A stretch of DNA of 64,000 nucleotides, taken from the NCBI GenBank assembly GCA_051453625.1, contig JBOZIK010000001.1, forward strand, positions 190,147,414-190,211,413, written 5' to 3'. The position numbers and the translations under genes are program-made. The notes under the pieces were generated by a model, which did no database searches, was not told where the DNA came from, and was given only the letters and a program-made list of their open reading frames with translations. The stretch is from Welwitschia mirabilis. Lineage: Eukaryota; Gnetophyta; Gnetopsida; Welwitschiales. Shown piece after piece: positions 25,131 through 35,639 of the stretch. The stretch's first letter is position 1, and the number at the start of each line of letters is the position of its first letter.

Positions 25131-25800
25131 TCAAATATATGGCATTTCTAGTAACTCTATTATAAATACATTACGATAACTCTTCACTAAAGTTACTCCT
25201 TCCTTTATGTTAGCTAAATTTAGATAAAGAATATAAACTAATGATCCCTTTATAATTTCCCTCTTTATATGCTTGTCTTTAATCAAGTTATTCACAGCTA
25301 ATTTGGACTGACCTTGAAAGGTTATTCTTTATCCATAATTTATCATCTCTACTTGACACTTCTCATAATTTATAACTAGCTTATTCTACATCAAATAATT
25401 CATGTCCAAAACAACATCATATTTTCCTAGATTAATAAAAATTTATTGAATTTATAAATATCCCCTACTTATGGATAAGGTACAATTTGGACCTATTGAT
25501 TAACTTTAGCTATGGATCTATTTACAAGCTCTATGCATTTCTTAATTGGATTACAACATAATTTTTTTTAGAACAACACTAGATGATATAAAGCAATGCG
25601 TTTATACATAATTAAATGAAATAATTATTTTTGTATTACTAAATAAAGCTTTGACTTTTATGATTGAGCCCTTAAGTTTCACACCTTATTATCTATTATT
25701 TCTTGAAGTCATCCAATTGATTATTAAATGATGTGTAATCCATGAGGATTTTTTGATTATTATTTAGGCTTTTGGTTAGTAGGTAAAAAATAATTTTTAA
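25130..25800 (-). pseudogene. Tekay-type protease and linker, decayed
   Basis: This stretch lies between gag and RT on the minus strand, where the protease should be. No intact DSGA/DTGA-type active site was found. Its homologous sequence in Tekay-1 is at 4450-5050, which shows that it belongs to the element. Confidence 0.5.
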
Positions 25801-26850
25801 CCTTATGTTTTCCTTTAAAATTGAAGCATCAAAATCTATTATTAAAATAACCTTAATAATATCTTTGACTAGGATTTTTCTTAAAATTAAATCTTTATGG
25901 TTGATTACTCACATGATACTAGCTAGGAACATTCTAATTTATCTTGAATTGTGCATGCTCGTTTTGGTTGAAATTCTTGTTTCTACTATTATTACAAGAA
26001 ACATTACTCCATTGAACTTCCAATTCTTATTATGATAAGACATACAAGTGGATTTCCCTTAAAGATAAAATCCTTAGGAGGAATTCCTTTCTTGTTTTCT
26101 TACTATCTTGGTCAATTTTATTATGCTATTTTTGCTTTCTTTATAGCCTTAGCTAAAGTTTTAGATTAAAACATAGATACTTTAGAAGTAATAGAAGGAA
26201 AAAGACTATCAATAAAGATATTTACTTTGTCTTCTTCATTAAGATGTATATGCAATACGTATATTAATAATTCCATAAATTTCCATTTATGAGAAGCCAT
26301 GATTACATTATGAGCTCATCTTAGATTATAGAATTTAATAACCTTTTATCAAATGTAAAACTTAGTAATATACTTTTCCTTAAATATGTTCTCAAACTCT
26401 CCCCATGAAAGTTCCACCTTACCTAATTTTCTCATCTCTATTTTCCACCATAAGTTAGCTTCTCCTTGTAACATGTAAATCGCTAAAGAAGCCTTTTCAT
26501 ATTCATCCCATTCTAAGGTGTCTATAAGCTTTTTAATATCACTTATTCATGCTTCTAGTTTTAATGGATCTATACCTCTTATAAGCTTTAGTGGATTTAA
26601 ATTAATAAAAATTTAAATTAACTTTCTCATATCCACATCCTTATTAGGTTGATTGGTACAATTGTTCATTTGTGGATTTTGATCTTGATTTACTATTTGT
26701 GATAGAAACTACATGAATGCACTCATTAATGCTTCTAGATTAAGAGTGATAGTAGGTTGATTTCCATCATTATATTATTAATTAGTCCTTATATTATCTT
26801 GATTTTAATTACTTGATGCAATTAAATTGGCCTCAAGACTTGGTTGATGA
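25800..26850 (-). pseudogene. Tekay-type gag remnant
   Basis: The minus strand from about 26620 reads 'FINLNPLKLIRGIDPLKLEA' and 'IKKLIDTLEWDEYEKASLAI'. 'YMLQGEANLWWKIEM' and 'LSWGEFENIFKEKYI' follow at about 26475-26370. This matches the gypsy gag domain pattern FxxLxPPxFxGxxDPxxAExWLxxIEKxF...AxxxLxGxAxxWWxxxxxxx..TWxxFxxxFxxKYF. The distal part with the zinc knuckle is too decayed to read. The plus-strand open frame at 25805-26035 is a shadow of this region. Confidence 0.82.
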
Positions 26851-27701
26851 GAGTAAGTCCTTTGAAAGAAGCGGAAAAAATTACTAGATTTGGTTGATAA
26901 GAGGATAAATATTATATTAAAAGTTGAAGTTCATATGTTCTTAATAAAGATTATGTTATGAACAGTAGGTAATTAATTTAAACTAAATGATCAAGTTAAT
27001 TTTTCTTTCTTACTAATAAAGAAATTTGTTCTATTAGACTTATAAGTTACTAATAGGGGATATAACTAGAAAGCATTAGGAAAACCTATTTAATTAATTA
27101 TGTAGTTAATAAAAAATGCTTAAAGACATGATTTATCTACTTAATATTTCTTAGAAATTAGTTAGCATAAATATAATTAACTTAATGATTATTTATAAAT
27201 TAAGATTATCATGGGTATAATTAACTTTATGATTAATTGATTATTATGATTTTCATAGATACAATTATTTAATAACTAGAATTATTAGGAAAATAATGAC
27301 TACATAGCTATTAAGGTCAGCATGAATCTAATTTAATTAATCATTTATGGATTAGGACCATCATGGGTATAATTAAATTCATGATTATTTAATAATGAGG
27401 GTTATTAGAAATATTATTTATTTTATTTTTACTTAGCAAACTGGGATTAACTTAGATATAACTAACTTCAAGATGATTCACAAACTTCATGATTATTTGG
27501 TAATTAAGGTAATTATAAATATAATTAATCATATAATTATTTATGACTTGGGATGCTTATAAGGATAATTAATCTTATGGTTACTTTAGAATAAGTATTA
27601 TTATGAATATTATTAATTTTTATAGTTAACTAGTAATCATGTTTATAATGGGTATAATTAAATTTATTTTTAAGTACGTAACATAGACATGATTTAATTT
27701 A
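26850..27701 (-). other. Tekay-2 leader (untranslated)
   Basis: About 850 bp between gag and the primer site, with no coding signal. It is made of repeated AT-rich phrases such as 'attattaggaa' and 'ataattaa', and it matches the leader of Tekay-1 at 33850-34500. Confidence 0.6.
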
Positions 27702-27719
27702 ACCTAAAATTCGACACTA
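27702..27719 (-). other. Primer-binding site, tRNA-iMet type, Tekay-2
   Basis: Three bases inside the LTR, the minus strand reads 'tagtgtcgaattttaggt'. This is recognisable as the TGGTATCAGAGCC-TTAGGT form with transitions and one deleted base. The tRNA-iMet-type primer is typical of Tekay elements. Confidence 0.6.
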
Positions 27720-28802
27720 TTATGTAGTACCTTGACTTTAATTACCCTATTTAAGCATAAATGTTTTTTTTAAATGTTATTAACTAACGTGTGTAATCGA
27801 ATCTAGGATTAATTCCTATTTAGACCCTATTAAAACATTATGAGATTTAAAGTAATTCAATAATAGAATTTCTACTTAAGTATAGACCCTTTTGGTTTGC
27901 ATATAATAACAATGACAAAATTGGGTCCTATATTTATTCTTAACTTTTATTTTTGCCACACAATGATGTTTTGTTTGAAGTTGTTGGGATGTTAACTTAT
28001 TTTATCACATACAATGGATAAGTTCTAGGATAGTGTTCAACTAACATAATAGGAGGTTGCATCTCCCATTAGTGGCATTCTAACTCGATATTTGGCCATC
28101 CTCCAGATGTGAGTTGATTCTAATTTAGATTCTAGACTTTATAAACAAGTTAGGCTTACTTCTATAGGCTTAGAATTCACCTCAATATACCGCTAATATA
28201 GGTGACAGGTGGTATGTGAGATGGATGCTTGCTTACAAATGACCCTTGCTTCCTTGAAGCATCTCAAAGTGGTGCAACATGATCCTTTAATATGAGGAGC
28301 TTAAAAGATTAACTTAGAGTGAGTCCATGCATTGGTAGAATAGGAGAGTAGTGATAAAATTCACTTCTACAAGAGTTTATAAATAAAGGTATAATGCAAC
28401 CCACCTTAGCGATGAAATCAAAGTATGGGGATGAATAATTATGTGAATGAATACACCATGCAAATGCAAGCATACAATTATGTGGATATTTAGTAGATTG
28501 TTTACCTAGTAAAAATAGTTCTAATCATCATTAAGTTTATTTTATGAAAACAATAATATGGAAGAAAACTAGATTATACAAGCATTATTTTTACATAAAA
28601 GGAAGATTACATAATTTCAAAGCATAATAGTGAAAATAAATGAAATAAAACATCTCTTTATTTTTTTATATTACAGCAATTCTTTCTAAATAAGGCACAT
28701 TAATACATCCAAGTTCTATTATAAAAACATGCTCCATTCATGGGACTGAGTCAAACTTCTAAATCCCTTTTATAAATTCTAAGTACCTATATAAAAATAA
28801 AG

Positions 28803-28829
28803 TTGTGTGTATATGTGTGTGTGTGTGTT
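28803..28829. repeat. (GT)n microsatellite in Tekay-2 LTR
   Basis: A short run of GT with AT interruptions. It is absent from the corresponding place in the left LTR, so it arose within this copy. Confidence 0.85.
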
Positions 28830-29262
28830 ACGAACATAAAACATTAATAAACCCAAGTGATTAGGCTACACATCTTTACAATTATGAAGTAGATAACCCT
28901 AATGTTTATGCTTGAAATACAAGAATAAGGGCTTAAATATTAATAAACAGTAAATAAAAATGATAAGAAAAAAAATCTAAGTTAACTTAATATCACTTAA
29001 TAGTTAGAATAATTTGATACTTGCATCAAATAATTTCCTATAATGACTATAATTAATTACAAATTTTCTTAGCTTTTAGAAGACGTTGAAAATAAAAATT
29101 TATAATTTATTATTTAAAGATGTAAAAATTATTTATACTTACTTTTCTTAATCTAAACTCATCATCCTATCACTAGAAACTAATTTTATTAAATCTAAAT
29201 TAGTGTAAACATTTTTTATAGGTTAAACTTTGACTATAAAAACTTTATAAATTGTAGAGTTG

Positions 29263-29323
29263 NNNNNNNNNNNNNNNNNNNNNNNNNNNNNNNNNNNNNN
29301 NNNNNNNNNNNNNNNNNNNNNNN
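29263..29323. other. Assembly gap (61 N)
   Basis: Gap in the Tekay-2 5' LTR directly after 'gtagagttg', the same relative position as the gap at 19789 in the 3' LTR. Confidence 0.99.
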
Positions 29324-31504
29324 AAAAAATACTTTTTTAAAATCTTATTGAATTTTATACAAGTTGATTATCCCATTTTTACCTAAAGTATCCTATAAAT
29401 TCTAAAAACTAAGATGTTTTACTTGCTATTTTCTATTTGTAATTTTGAGTTATTTTCATAAGATAGATTTTAAAAATAAAAATTATCTTATTTTTAAAAG
29501 TTTTAGATTTATAACATGATTCTAAACCTAAAAAAATGTTTTTATAAAGTTTTAATTGGTATTGAGTGAGTTATGGCATTTTTCACTTTTGGTAAAAAGT
29601 AAACTTTAACTAGATTAAAAACGAAAAAACTTACACTAACTTATAGAAATAAAAATCAATTAAAATTACTAAGAATTCATAATAAAAATTATTATTCAAA
29701 ATATATTAGGCATAATAATAAGAGATATAGACTTAAATTTCAATAGTAAATAACACATAAAATATGATAAGCCTCAGGATTTTCTAAGAAGGAGTGCTTA
29801 GCCTGAATAGATTCTTGAGGATCAGACTCATTGACCCTAATAAGACTTTAATACCAATCTAATATAAAAAGTATTTCAATAATAATATAATTTAAAACAA
29901 CATGGATATCCAAAATTATAGTGAACCCCCTAGTCAGCTAACCAAAATATCCACTAGACACATAGAAACTAAGCATGTTAAGAGGTCCTTCAACTCTCTC
30001 CTTTATGTTAGTCTATGACAGTGGGAGGGAAAAATTATCCATTGGCAGTCTTATCAACTAAGCATATAAAGATATATTTTAAATCTCTCCCTTATCTTAG
30101 TATCAAATAATGGGAGGAAAAGTATAAATACTAAATTAATACTATAATCATGTGCATAGGCCTAATGCAAGAAATGGATCTATTCTTATGAAAGAATAAC
30201 CTACTTGGGGGGAAAAAGATTGATGATTCTTAAACAAGATTGATATAAAGTCCCTAGCTCCAAGATCCTAGCTTCAAGATTCTAAGCTCTAAGCTCTAAG
30301 ATCCAAGATTCAAGCTCAAATTCCACATTTAAGAGGATGAAAGATTGAGAAGAAATTTTGATAACATGAACTTACTTAAAGAATACTAGTTTGAGAAAAA
30401 ATAAGAGGTCTATAATTATATATAAATGATATACCAAAGGTTCTTGACATAATTGGATAAAAACCACCCACATCATTTTGCTCATAAGGTAAAGATATCT
30501 CTTTTAGTTGATAAGATGGATCAATAATAAGTTTAATGGGCTTTGTAAAAAAGTGATATAGACATATGAATGACAATCACAAGATTGATCAATCACAAGT
30601 TAAATGGACTTTACATACATGATATGAATAAATAAATGTTAATAATAAGATTGATCAATGATGAGTTGGATGAGCTTATGTAGAGGAGACATTGATATAT
30701 GAATGACTACTGATAAGATTAATTAATGAGAAGTTGTAAAAGCTTATGTAGGAAGTGAAATAATGTGTAAATAATAAAAGGAATCTTCTTTATGACTTAT
30801 GCACCTAATTGGGGTGATTGACTTGCTTGCTTTAATTAATAAGATTAATTATATGCATCATTTAATTATGCTAGTTTTTTCTTAACCCTTAATAGGCTCA
30901 TAATCAATTCAAAACATATTTGAAATGCATAGAAGAACAAATGCTCCAATTTTAAAATTTCTATGTGACACAAAAAAAAATGTATAAAATACTTTCATCA
31001 ATATCAATAAAGATAAAAGTTATGGTAGAATAAATTTTACTCATTTATTCTTTTTGATTTACGGATATTATTCACATGTTTATACTCTTTAGTATCCATT
31101 ACATTAACAACATGAATCACAAAAAAGGAATGCCATAATTGAATGTAAAAAAAATTTCATAATGGAATGTAAAAAAAATGTCATAGTTGAATATAGTATT
31201 CTTTTACTTTTTTTTACTTGATTATAGTACTCTTATGTTTTACTTAATTATTATTCTTTCACTTCTACTAAGTAATTTTAGTTTTTTTAAAATATTTAAA
31301 TAAGGCACATGGATAAATAGTTAAAATTAATATGTCACATGCCATTTAGACATTTGATTATTATTTTACACGTTCACATGATTTTTTTGATTTAACTATT
31401 TAACCATATAAATGACTTATCTAATTATAAATAGGTTTATTTAGTATCTAATATTCTTATAATTATCATTATTATTTAAAATAATAAATTATTCAAAACT
31501 AAGA

Positions 31505-31622
31505 NNNNNNNNNNNNNNNNNNNNNNNNNNNNNNNNNNNNNNNNNNNNNNNNNNNNNNNNNNNNNNNNNNNNNNNNNNNNNNNNNNNNNNNNNNNNNNNN
31601 NNNNNNNNNNNNNNNNNNNNNN
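31505..31622. other. Assembly gap (118 N)
   Basis: Gap near the right end of the Tekay-2 5' LTR. The equivalent left-LTR sequence (about 22076-22190) suggests only ordinary AT-rich LTR sequence is missing. Confidence 0.99.
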
Positions 31623-31738
31623 AGAGAGGAAGGATTTTTATTAAAATGTGATAACAAAACATATTACATAATTTATAAACTCTTGTAATCATGTCATTAA
31701 AATTAACACTTAAGTACTACAAAATGTGGGGCATAGCA

Positions 31739-33287
31739 TCTTTTCTCTTTATCACTAATATGCTCTTAATGTTGTCACCTATTTTTACTAAGTATTACTC
31801 TTAATACCCCTATATTTGATGATTTGCTATTGTTTCCTCTACTAATTACTTTCCTATTCACCATAATTATGCTACCTGATCATGTATTTAATTTGATGAA
31901 AGTAGTAGGAACTTGTAGCTAGTAATTCCAATGGTTGAATTATGTATGAAGAGATGCTTTATTGGTGTAACAGGAGGAATATTTGGTGGATCCTATGCAT
32001 TTTATAGTATGGGAATTACCACGGTATTTTATATTGGGGTATTGTATAATTTTTAAATCATTTTTGCAACTAGGTTTTAGAGTAAGATTGACCAGAAATG
32101 ATGGAATACATTTTCATTCTAATGTATCTATTATTAATGTGCCAATGCTTAGGATTGTAAAATAGAGTAAAGCCAAAGAACCTTGAAGAACTATATCTTA
32201 TTTTGCATGCACTAGTAATCCATGTACTATGGGTGTATGAAATAATTTTTGCATAGCTTTCTATTGGAACTTATTATATTTGGATTATTTCTTATAGAAG
32301 CATTTACATTTTGAGTAGTTAAATTAACAGAGTTGAAAATCACATTTGAAGAATGAAGTGAGTTAGGAGAATAATCTTATAAAACTTTATTATGATTTGT
32401 AGTCCTACTTTCTAAGGCATATACCTTATATAATAACCAATCTTCTAATCCCATAGAAATAAGATTCCATAGAATAAAAAATATAACAAATGTATTAATA
32501 GATATGTAACTCATATTGAATCCAGTAGTGATAGGTATTAGCAACTTCTAGTTGGGATTATTTTTAGGAATAACAAAAATCATTTGAGTGAGGAGATTAA
32601 TCACCTAACCATCTTATATTAAAAATCATCCAATCTCTTTCTACTAAGATAGCACCCACAAAACTTGTAAGAGAATCAGCCATTCCAAATACATTTATAA
32701 TAATGACAAGGAGTAAAAATAAGAGTCCTTTGGATGTTTGATCATTAGAAAAAAATAATATCACTATCACTATTTTAGCTATAATAATTAATATGTTTTG
32801 TAATCCCAATCATATTTTAAGTACCTGGAGATCATGCACTCTATCAATCCACTTGTTGATAAAAGGTCTATAAATAGCAATTAATGCAGTCTCCAGTATA
32901 TCATATAGGGTCATAAGGGTTAATGAATTAAGCTAAATGTATGCGAGAAATAATGGTATAGAAAATTCCCACATTTGTATTCCCCATCTTGTCAGAAAGT
33001 GACCAAAATATGGATATGTTAAAATAAAAATGTGGAAATTCTAAACTTTAAAATAATGGGTCTACGTATCTAGCCTTAATAGAATCTATAATTATAACCT
33101 TAACTATCTCTATTTATTTGTTCTATAGTGGTAGATATTGATCTAAGCTAGCCTTCATCACTAGGAGCAATGGTATTAACTGATAAATTCAAGCCACATG
33201 ATGAATGATTTAAGACTAATTCTATTATGAGTGAAAAGATTTTGGAATATTTTAGAAAGAGTGTAGGGTAAAATATCCTTGGATATA
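31739..33287 (-). repeat. Tat-like 5' LTR (copy B), right part
   Basis: Continuation of copy B after the Tekay-2 insertion, homologous to about 7335-8892 of copy A. It carries the ferroportin fragment (32090-33160). Its right edge 'ccttggatata' abuts resumed Tekay-1 gag sequence beginning 'ccttttaaagc'. A 69-bp tandem duplication crosses this edge. Confidence 0.75.
32090..33160 (-). pseudogene. Ferroportin (IREG/SLC40A-type) gene fragment in Tat LTR B
   Basis: The minus strand has a 70-codon open stretch at 32597-32809 reading 'GLQNILIIIAKIVIVILFF', then 'IINVFGMADSLTSFVGAILV' and 'ERDWMIF'. This reproduces the ferroportin helix pair and its conserved ILIERDW block. Upstream, 'IYRPFINKWIDR' matches the family GPIVGxWVDR. 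Downstream, 'ITTGFNMSYISI', 'ILWNLISMGLEDWLLYKVYA' and 'SIGTLIIDTLE' match SGFIISFVSL, ALWNxIxVWLEYWLLxxVYxG and SFGTLMTATLEW. Ferroportins export Fe, Co or Ni across the plasma membrane or tonoplast. Stops, and loss of the last third, rule out function. Colinearity without gaps suggests a cDNA origin. Confidence 0.8.
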
Positions 33288-33408
33288 CCTTTTAAAGCAT
33301 ATAAAATTTGGTAATTTACATTATCTTAAAAATGTGCTTAAATATCCTTGGATATACATTTTAAAGCATATAAAATTTGGTAATTTACATTATCTTAAAA
33401 ATGTGCTT
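33271..33408. repeat. 69-bp tandem duplication across LTR/flank junction
   Basis: Two copies (33271-33339 and 33340-33408) differ at a single base that I can see ('atacctttt' against 'atacatttt'). The first copy spans the last 17 bp of Tat LTR B and the first 52 bp of resumed Tekay-1 sequence, so the duplication happened after the Tat insertion. It is much better preserved than anything around it, so it is recent or an assembly artefact. Confidence 0.9.
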
Positions 33409-33850
33409 AAATTTAAGCTATTAAGATTCCACATCTCCTAGATTTGTTATTTCTATTTTCTACCATAAGTTAGATTCTCCCTATAACCTATAAATAGCTA
33501 AAGAAGACTTTTTGTTTTAATCACATCCTAGGATTCATATAATCTTTTTAACATCACATAACCATGCTTATACTTTAGATGAATCAAAATATCCTATACT
33601 CTTTTATGGATTTAACTTAATAAAGATTGAATCAATTTTATCATGCGTACTTTCTTATTAGGCCAAATGCTACCATTATTTTCTTATTGCTTTTGATTTT
33701 GACTTTTTGATTANNNNNNNNNNGATTAAGGTTCGATGGATGTTTATTTTTCTTATTATGTTGTTGGTTGACTTATGAGTTATCTTGATGTTGATTAGTT
33801 AGTATGATTAAATTATCCTTAAGACCTATTTAATAATGATAGTCACAAAT
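33288..33850 (-). pseudogene. Tekay-1 gag, right fragment
   Basis: After the Tat insertion the sequence again follows Tekay-2 gag (26345-26850). Shared blocks include 'ctattttctaccataagttag' against 'ctattttccaccataagttag' at 26440, and 'gctaaagaag' with 'tttaacatcac' further on. On the minus strand this is the capsid region with the WW motif of the gypsy gag, now broken by stops. It proves that 4450-5615 and this block were once continuous. Confidence 0.78.
33714..33723. other. Assembly gap (10 N)
   Basis: Nominal-size gap inside the Tekay-1 gag fragment. Confidence 0.99.
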
Positions 33851-34501
33851 AAGGAGTGGAAAATATTATGATATTAGATTTGGAAGAGAATAAATATTAT
33901 GTTACTTAAGGTTGAAATTAAAAATTTTATATGATCTTAATAAGGATGGTATTATCATCATTAGATAATTAGTTCTTACTAATGTATTTATTTATTTAAT
34001 AATTTAAAATAAATAATTAAGTCAGTCCCCTTCCTTTCTTTTAAATAAATATGATTTATTATATTCATAAGTAAATAATAAGGATTATTATTTAGGTTAT
34101 ATGAGTATGTTATTAGAAATTTTAGAAAGGGGTATGACATAAGATTAGACATATAATTAACCTAAAATAGTTATAAGTTTTATCTATTTTAAAGGTATAT
34201 GTAATTATTATGTATTTTTATTTATTTATTTGTTTATGTGCCTCTTAAAATGATCAAAATCTCTTTAAGGTACCATGTAAGACCATGAATTTATAGGTAA
34301 ATATTAAACTATCCTAAATTCTTAGAATACTTTCATTCATCTAAATAGTAATTATTCTTATTTATAAGATACTATAGTTTTAAAATACATGATTATGAAC
34401 TGCTCATCCTTTTAAGGTTATTTAGAAATTAGAGTTATTAAGGATATAATTGACTTCATAATTTTATAAAATTAGAATTACTTAATATAAATGAAATTTA
34501 A
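33850..34501 (-). other. Tekay-1 leader (untranslated)
   Basis: AT-rich stretch homologous to the Tekay-2 leader (26870-27700), with shared blocks such as 'gaataaatattat' and 'gatcttaataag'. No gene is visible. Confidence 0.55.
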
Positions 34502-34523
34502 GTTAATCTAGGTATTTCATCCA
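34502..34523 (-). other. Primer-binding-site remnant of Tekay-1
   Basis: The minus strand, three bases inside the LTR, starts TGG and ends 'cctagattaac', matching a tRNA-iMet site plus leader (TGG...CCTAGGTTAAC) with changes in the middle. Its position is the same as the Tekay-2 site. Confidence 0.5.
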
Positions 34524-34526
34524 TTA

Positions 34527-35311
34527 TGTAAAACTTTAATTCAAATTACCCTTATTAAGTACAATTTATTTTTTCTTAGAACTTAAATTAATTAAAATGC
34601 TTAGTAGAACCTGGGGTTAACTTCTACTTATAACTTATTAGTATAACTAACTAACTAAATAGCTAACTAACTAACTAAATAACTAACTAACTAACTAAAT
34701 ATATATATATGTATATAACATTATAAATATTTTTTCAAAATTAAATATAGATTATTTAGGTTTGAAAATAATAGTAATATCAGAATTTTATATCATATTT
34801 TTTCCCTAAGTTTTTGTAACATAAAGGTATTTATATATGGTTGATGAAATGAAAGCTTATATAATATATACATGGATGTGGTTTTAGGATAATTAATAGA
34901 ATGTTAAAAGTCCTATTAATAGAATTTCAAATCAATCTCCAATTACCATCTAGACATGAGTTGATTTTACTTTATCTTCTAAACTATAATGAATATGATT
35001 GGGATAAACTCCATAGGATTAGAAAACACCTTAATATACTATTAAAAAGGCAACAAATGATACATGAGATGGATGCATGCTTACAAGTGATCCTTACTTT
35101 TTAAAAAGCATCACATGGTGGTGCAACATAGTGATTTAATATCAAAGGCTTAATATGTTAAGTCATAGTAAGTTCATACATGGAAAACATAGGATAGGGG
35201 TGATCAAATCATTTTATATAAGGGTTTTATGTAAAAATATAATGTAAACCACCTTGGTAATTAAATCCAAGTTTGGGGCTTATAACTATTAAGATCATCT
35301 TTCAATACCAA
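34527..35311 (-). repeat. Tekay-1 LTR, first part
   Basis: Starts 'tgtaaaactttaattc', equivalent to the Tekay-2 LTR start at 27723, and follows that LTR as far as 'aatccaagtttgggg' (compare 28410-28430). It is interrupted at 35311 by Copia-1 and resumes at 41003. The 67-codon frame at 34901-35104 lies in LTR sequence and is not a gene. Confidence 0.75.
34645..34717. repeat. (CTAA)n microsatellite with AT tail
   Basis: Tandem 'ctaa' units with 'ctaaat' variants, followed by an (AT)n run. It is specific to the Tekay-1 LTR copy. Confidence 0.92.
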
Positions 35312-35612
35312 TGAGTCTTATGTTAGTTTGTAAGATTACAGTATTTTATTATTTTAAGGTAACAATCTTTGTTTTGATTATTTTATTTTATGCATATATA
35401 TTTTATCATAATGAAGCCTAGGAAAGAGGGAATACCACCTTAGGGAATATGTAATAGAAGGCATTACCTCCCCTATAAATAGGATAAAACCTATGTAATT
35501 CAATTTATATTTGAGTTAGTTATTCTAATATAAGAATTTGAAATTTGACCTATTTAGAGAATACTTATTTCTTTCTTTCTTCATACATCGTGACCTCTAG
35601 ATCCTTCTAACA
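35312..35612 (+). repeat. Copia-1 5' LTR
   Basis: A 301-bp repeat from 'tgagtcttatgtt' to 'cttctaaca'. It shares with 40704-41002 the blocks 'gcatatatattttatcataatga' (TATA-like core), 'ctataaatagg' and 'agatcct'. The TATA-like sequence near 35390-35400 and the CTATAAATA near 35472 are candidate promoter elements. Confidence 0.78.
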
Positions 35613-35624
35613 TAATGTCAAAGC
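35613..35624 (+). other. Primer-binding site, tRNA-iMet type, Copia-1
   Basis: 'taatgtcaaagc' directly follows the LTR. It differs from TGGTATCAGAGC at four positions, all transitions (three G-to-A, one A-to-G). Confidence 0.65.
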
Positions 35625-35639
35625 TTAATTATATGTGCA

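Larger units (their letters stand above)
18347..31738 (-). mobile_element. Tekay-2, near-complete decayed Ty3/gypsy element
   Basis: A 13.4-kb element with two LTRs of about 4 kb, a polypurine tract, a tRNA-iMet-type primer site and gag-PR-RT-RH-IN in order on the minus strand. Its integrase C-terminus has the GDHxFLK...KSxMRGVKxSKLxPR wording of Tekay/Del-type elements. The target-site duplication is 'gcttt' (18342-18346) against 'tcttt' (31739-31743), 4 of 5. It sits inside the 5' LTR of the Tat-like element, so it inserted after it. Confidence 0.85.
27723..31738 (-). repeat. Tekay-2 5' LTR (right)
   Basis: A 4016-bp LTR starting 'tgtagtacctt' and ending 'catagca' on the plus strand. It contains a GT-rich microsatellite (28803-28829), an array of 'caagctc'/'aagctcta' words (30255-30325) and two assembly gaps (29263-29323, 31505-31622). 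The second gap is close in length to the corresponding left-LTR segment. The minus-strand frames at 30376-30576 and 31489-31692 are not genes. Confidence 0.85.
5616..33287 (-). mobile_element. Tat-like Ty3/gypsy element, full span including a nested insertion
   Basis: Two LTR-like copies of 3.3 kb flank a minus-strand gag-PR-RT-RH-IN array typical of the Tat group. The right copy is split by Tekay-2 (18347-31738). Flanks support insertion into Tekay-1 gag: 'acttt' (5611-5615) lies left of the element and 'ccttt' (33288-33292) lies right, a 4 of 5 target-site duplication. Tekay-2 has 'ataaccttttat' at the equivalent site. Without the nested element the length would be about 14.3 kb. All reading frames are broken. 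Confidence 0.75.

Noticed and set aside
31739-33287. Interpretation of the two ferroportin-bearing blocks as a segmental duplication of a host locus
   Set aside because: The blocks flank a complete Tat-type gag-pol in matching orientation, have LTR-like ends next to primer and purine-tract-like sites, and carry a 4 of 5 target-site duplication in Tekay-1. LTRs explain them better.
34645-34700. Possible telomere-like repeat (CTAA-rich)
   Set aside because: The unit is CTAA or CTAAAT without the CCC of CCCTAAA, and it sits inside an LTR. It is a simple microsatellite.
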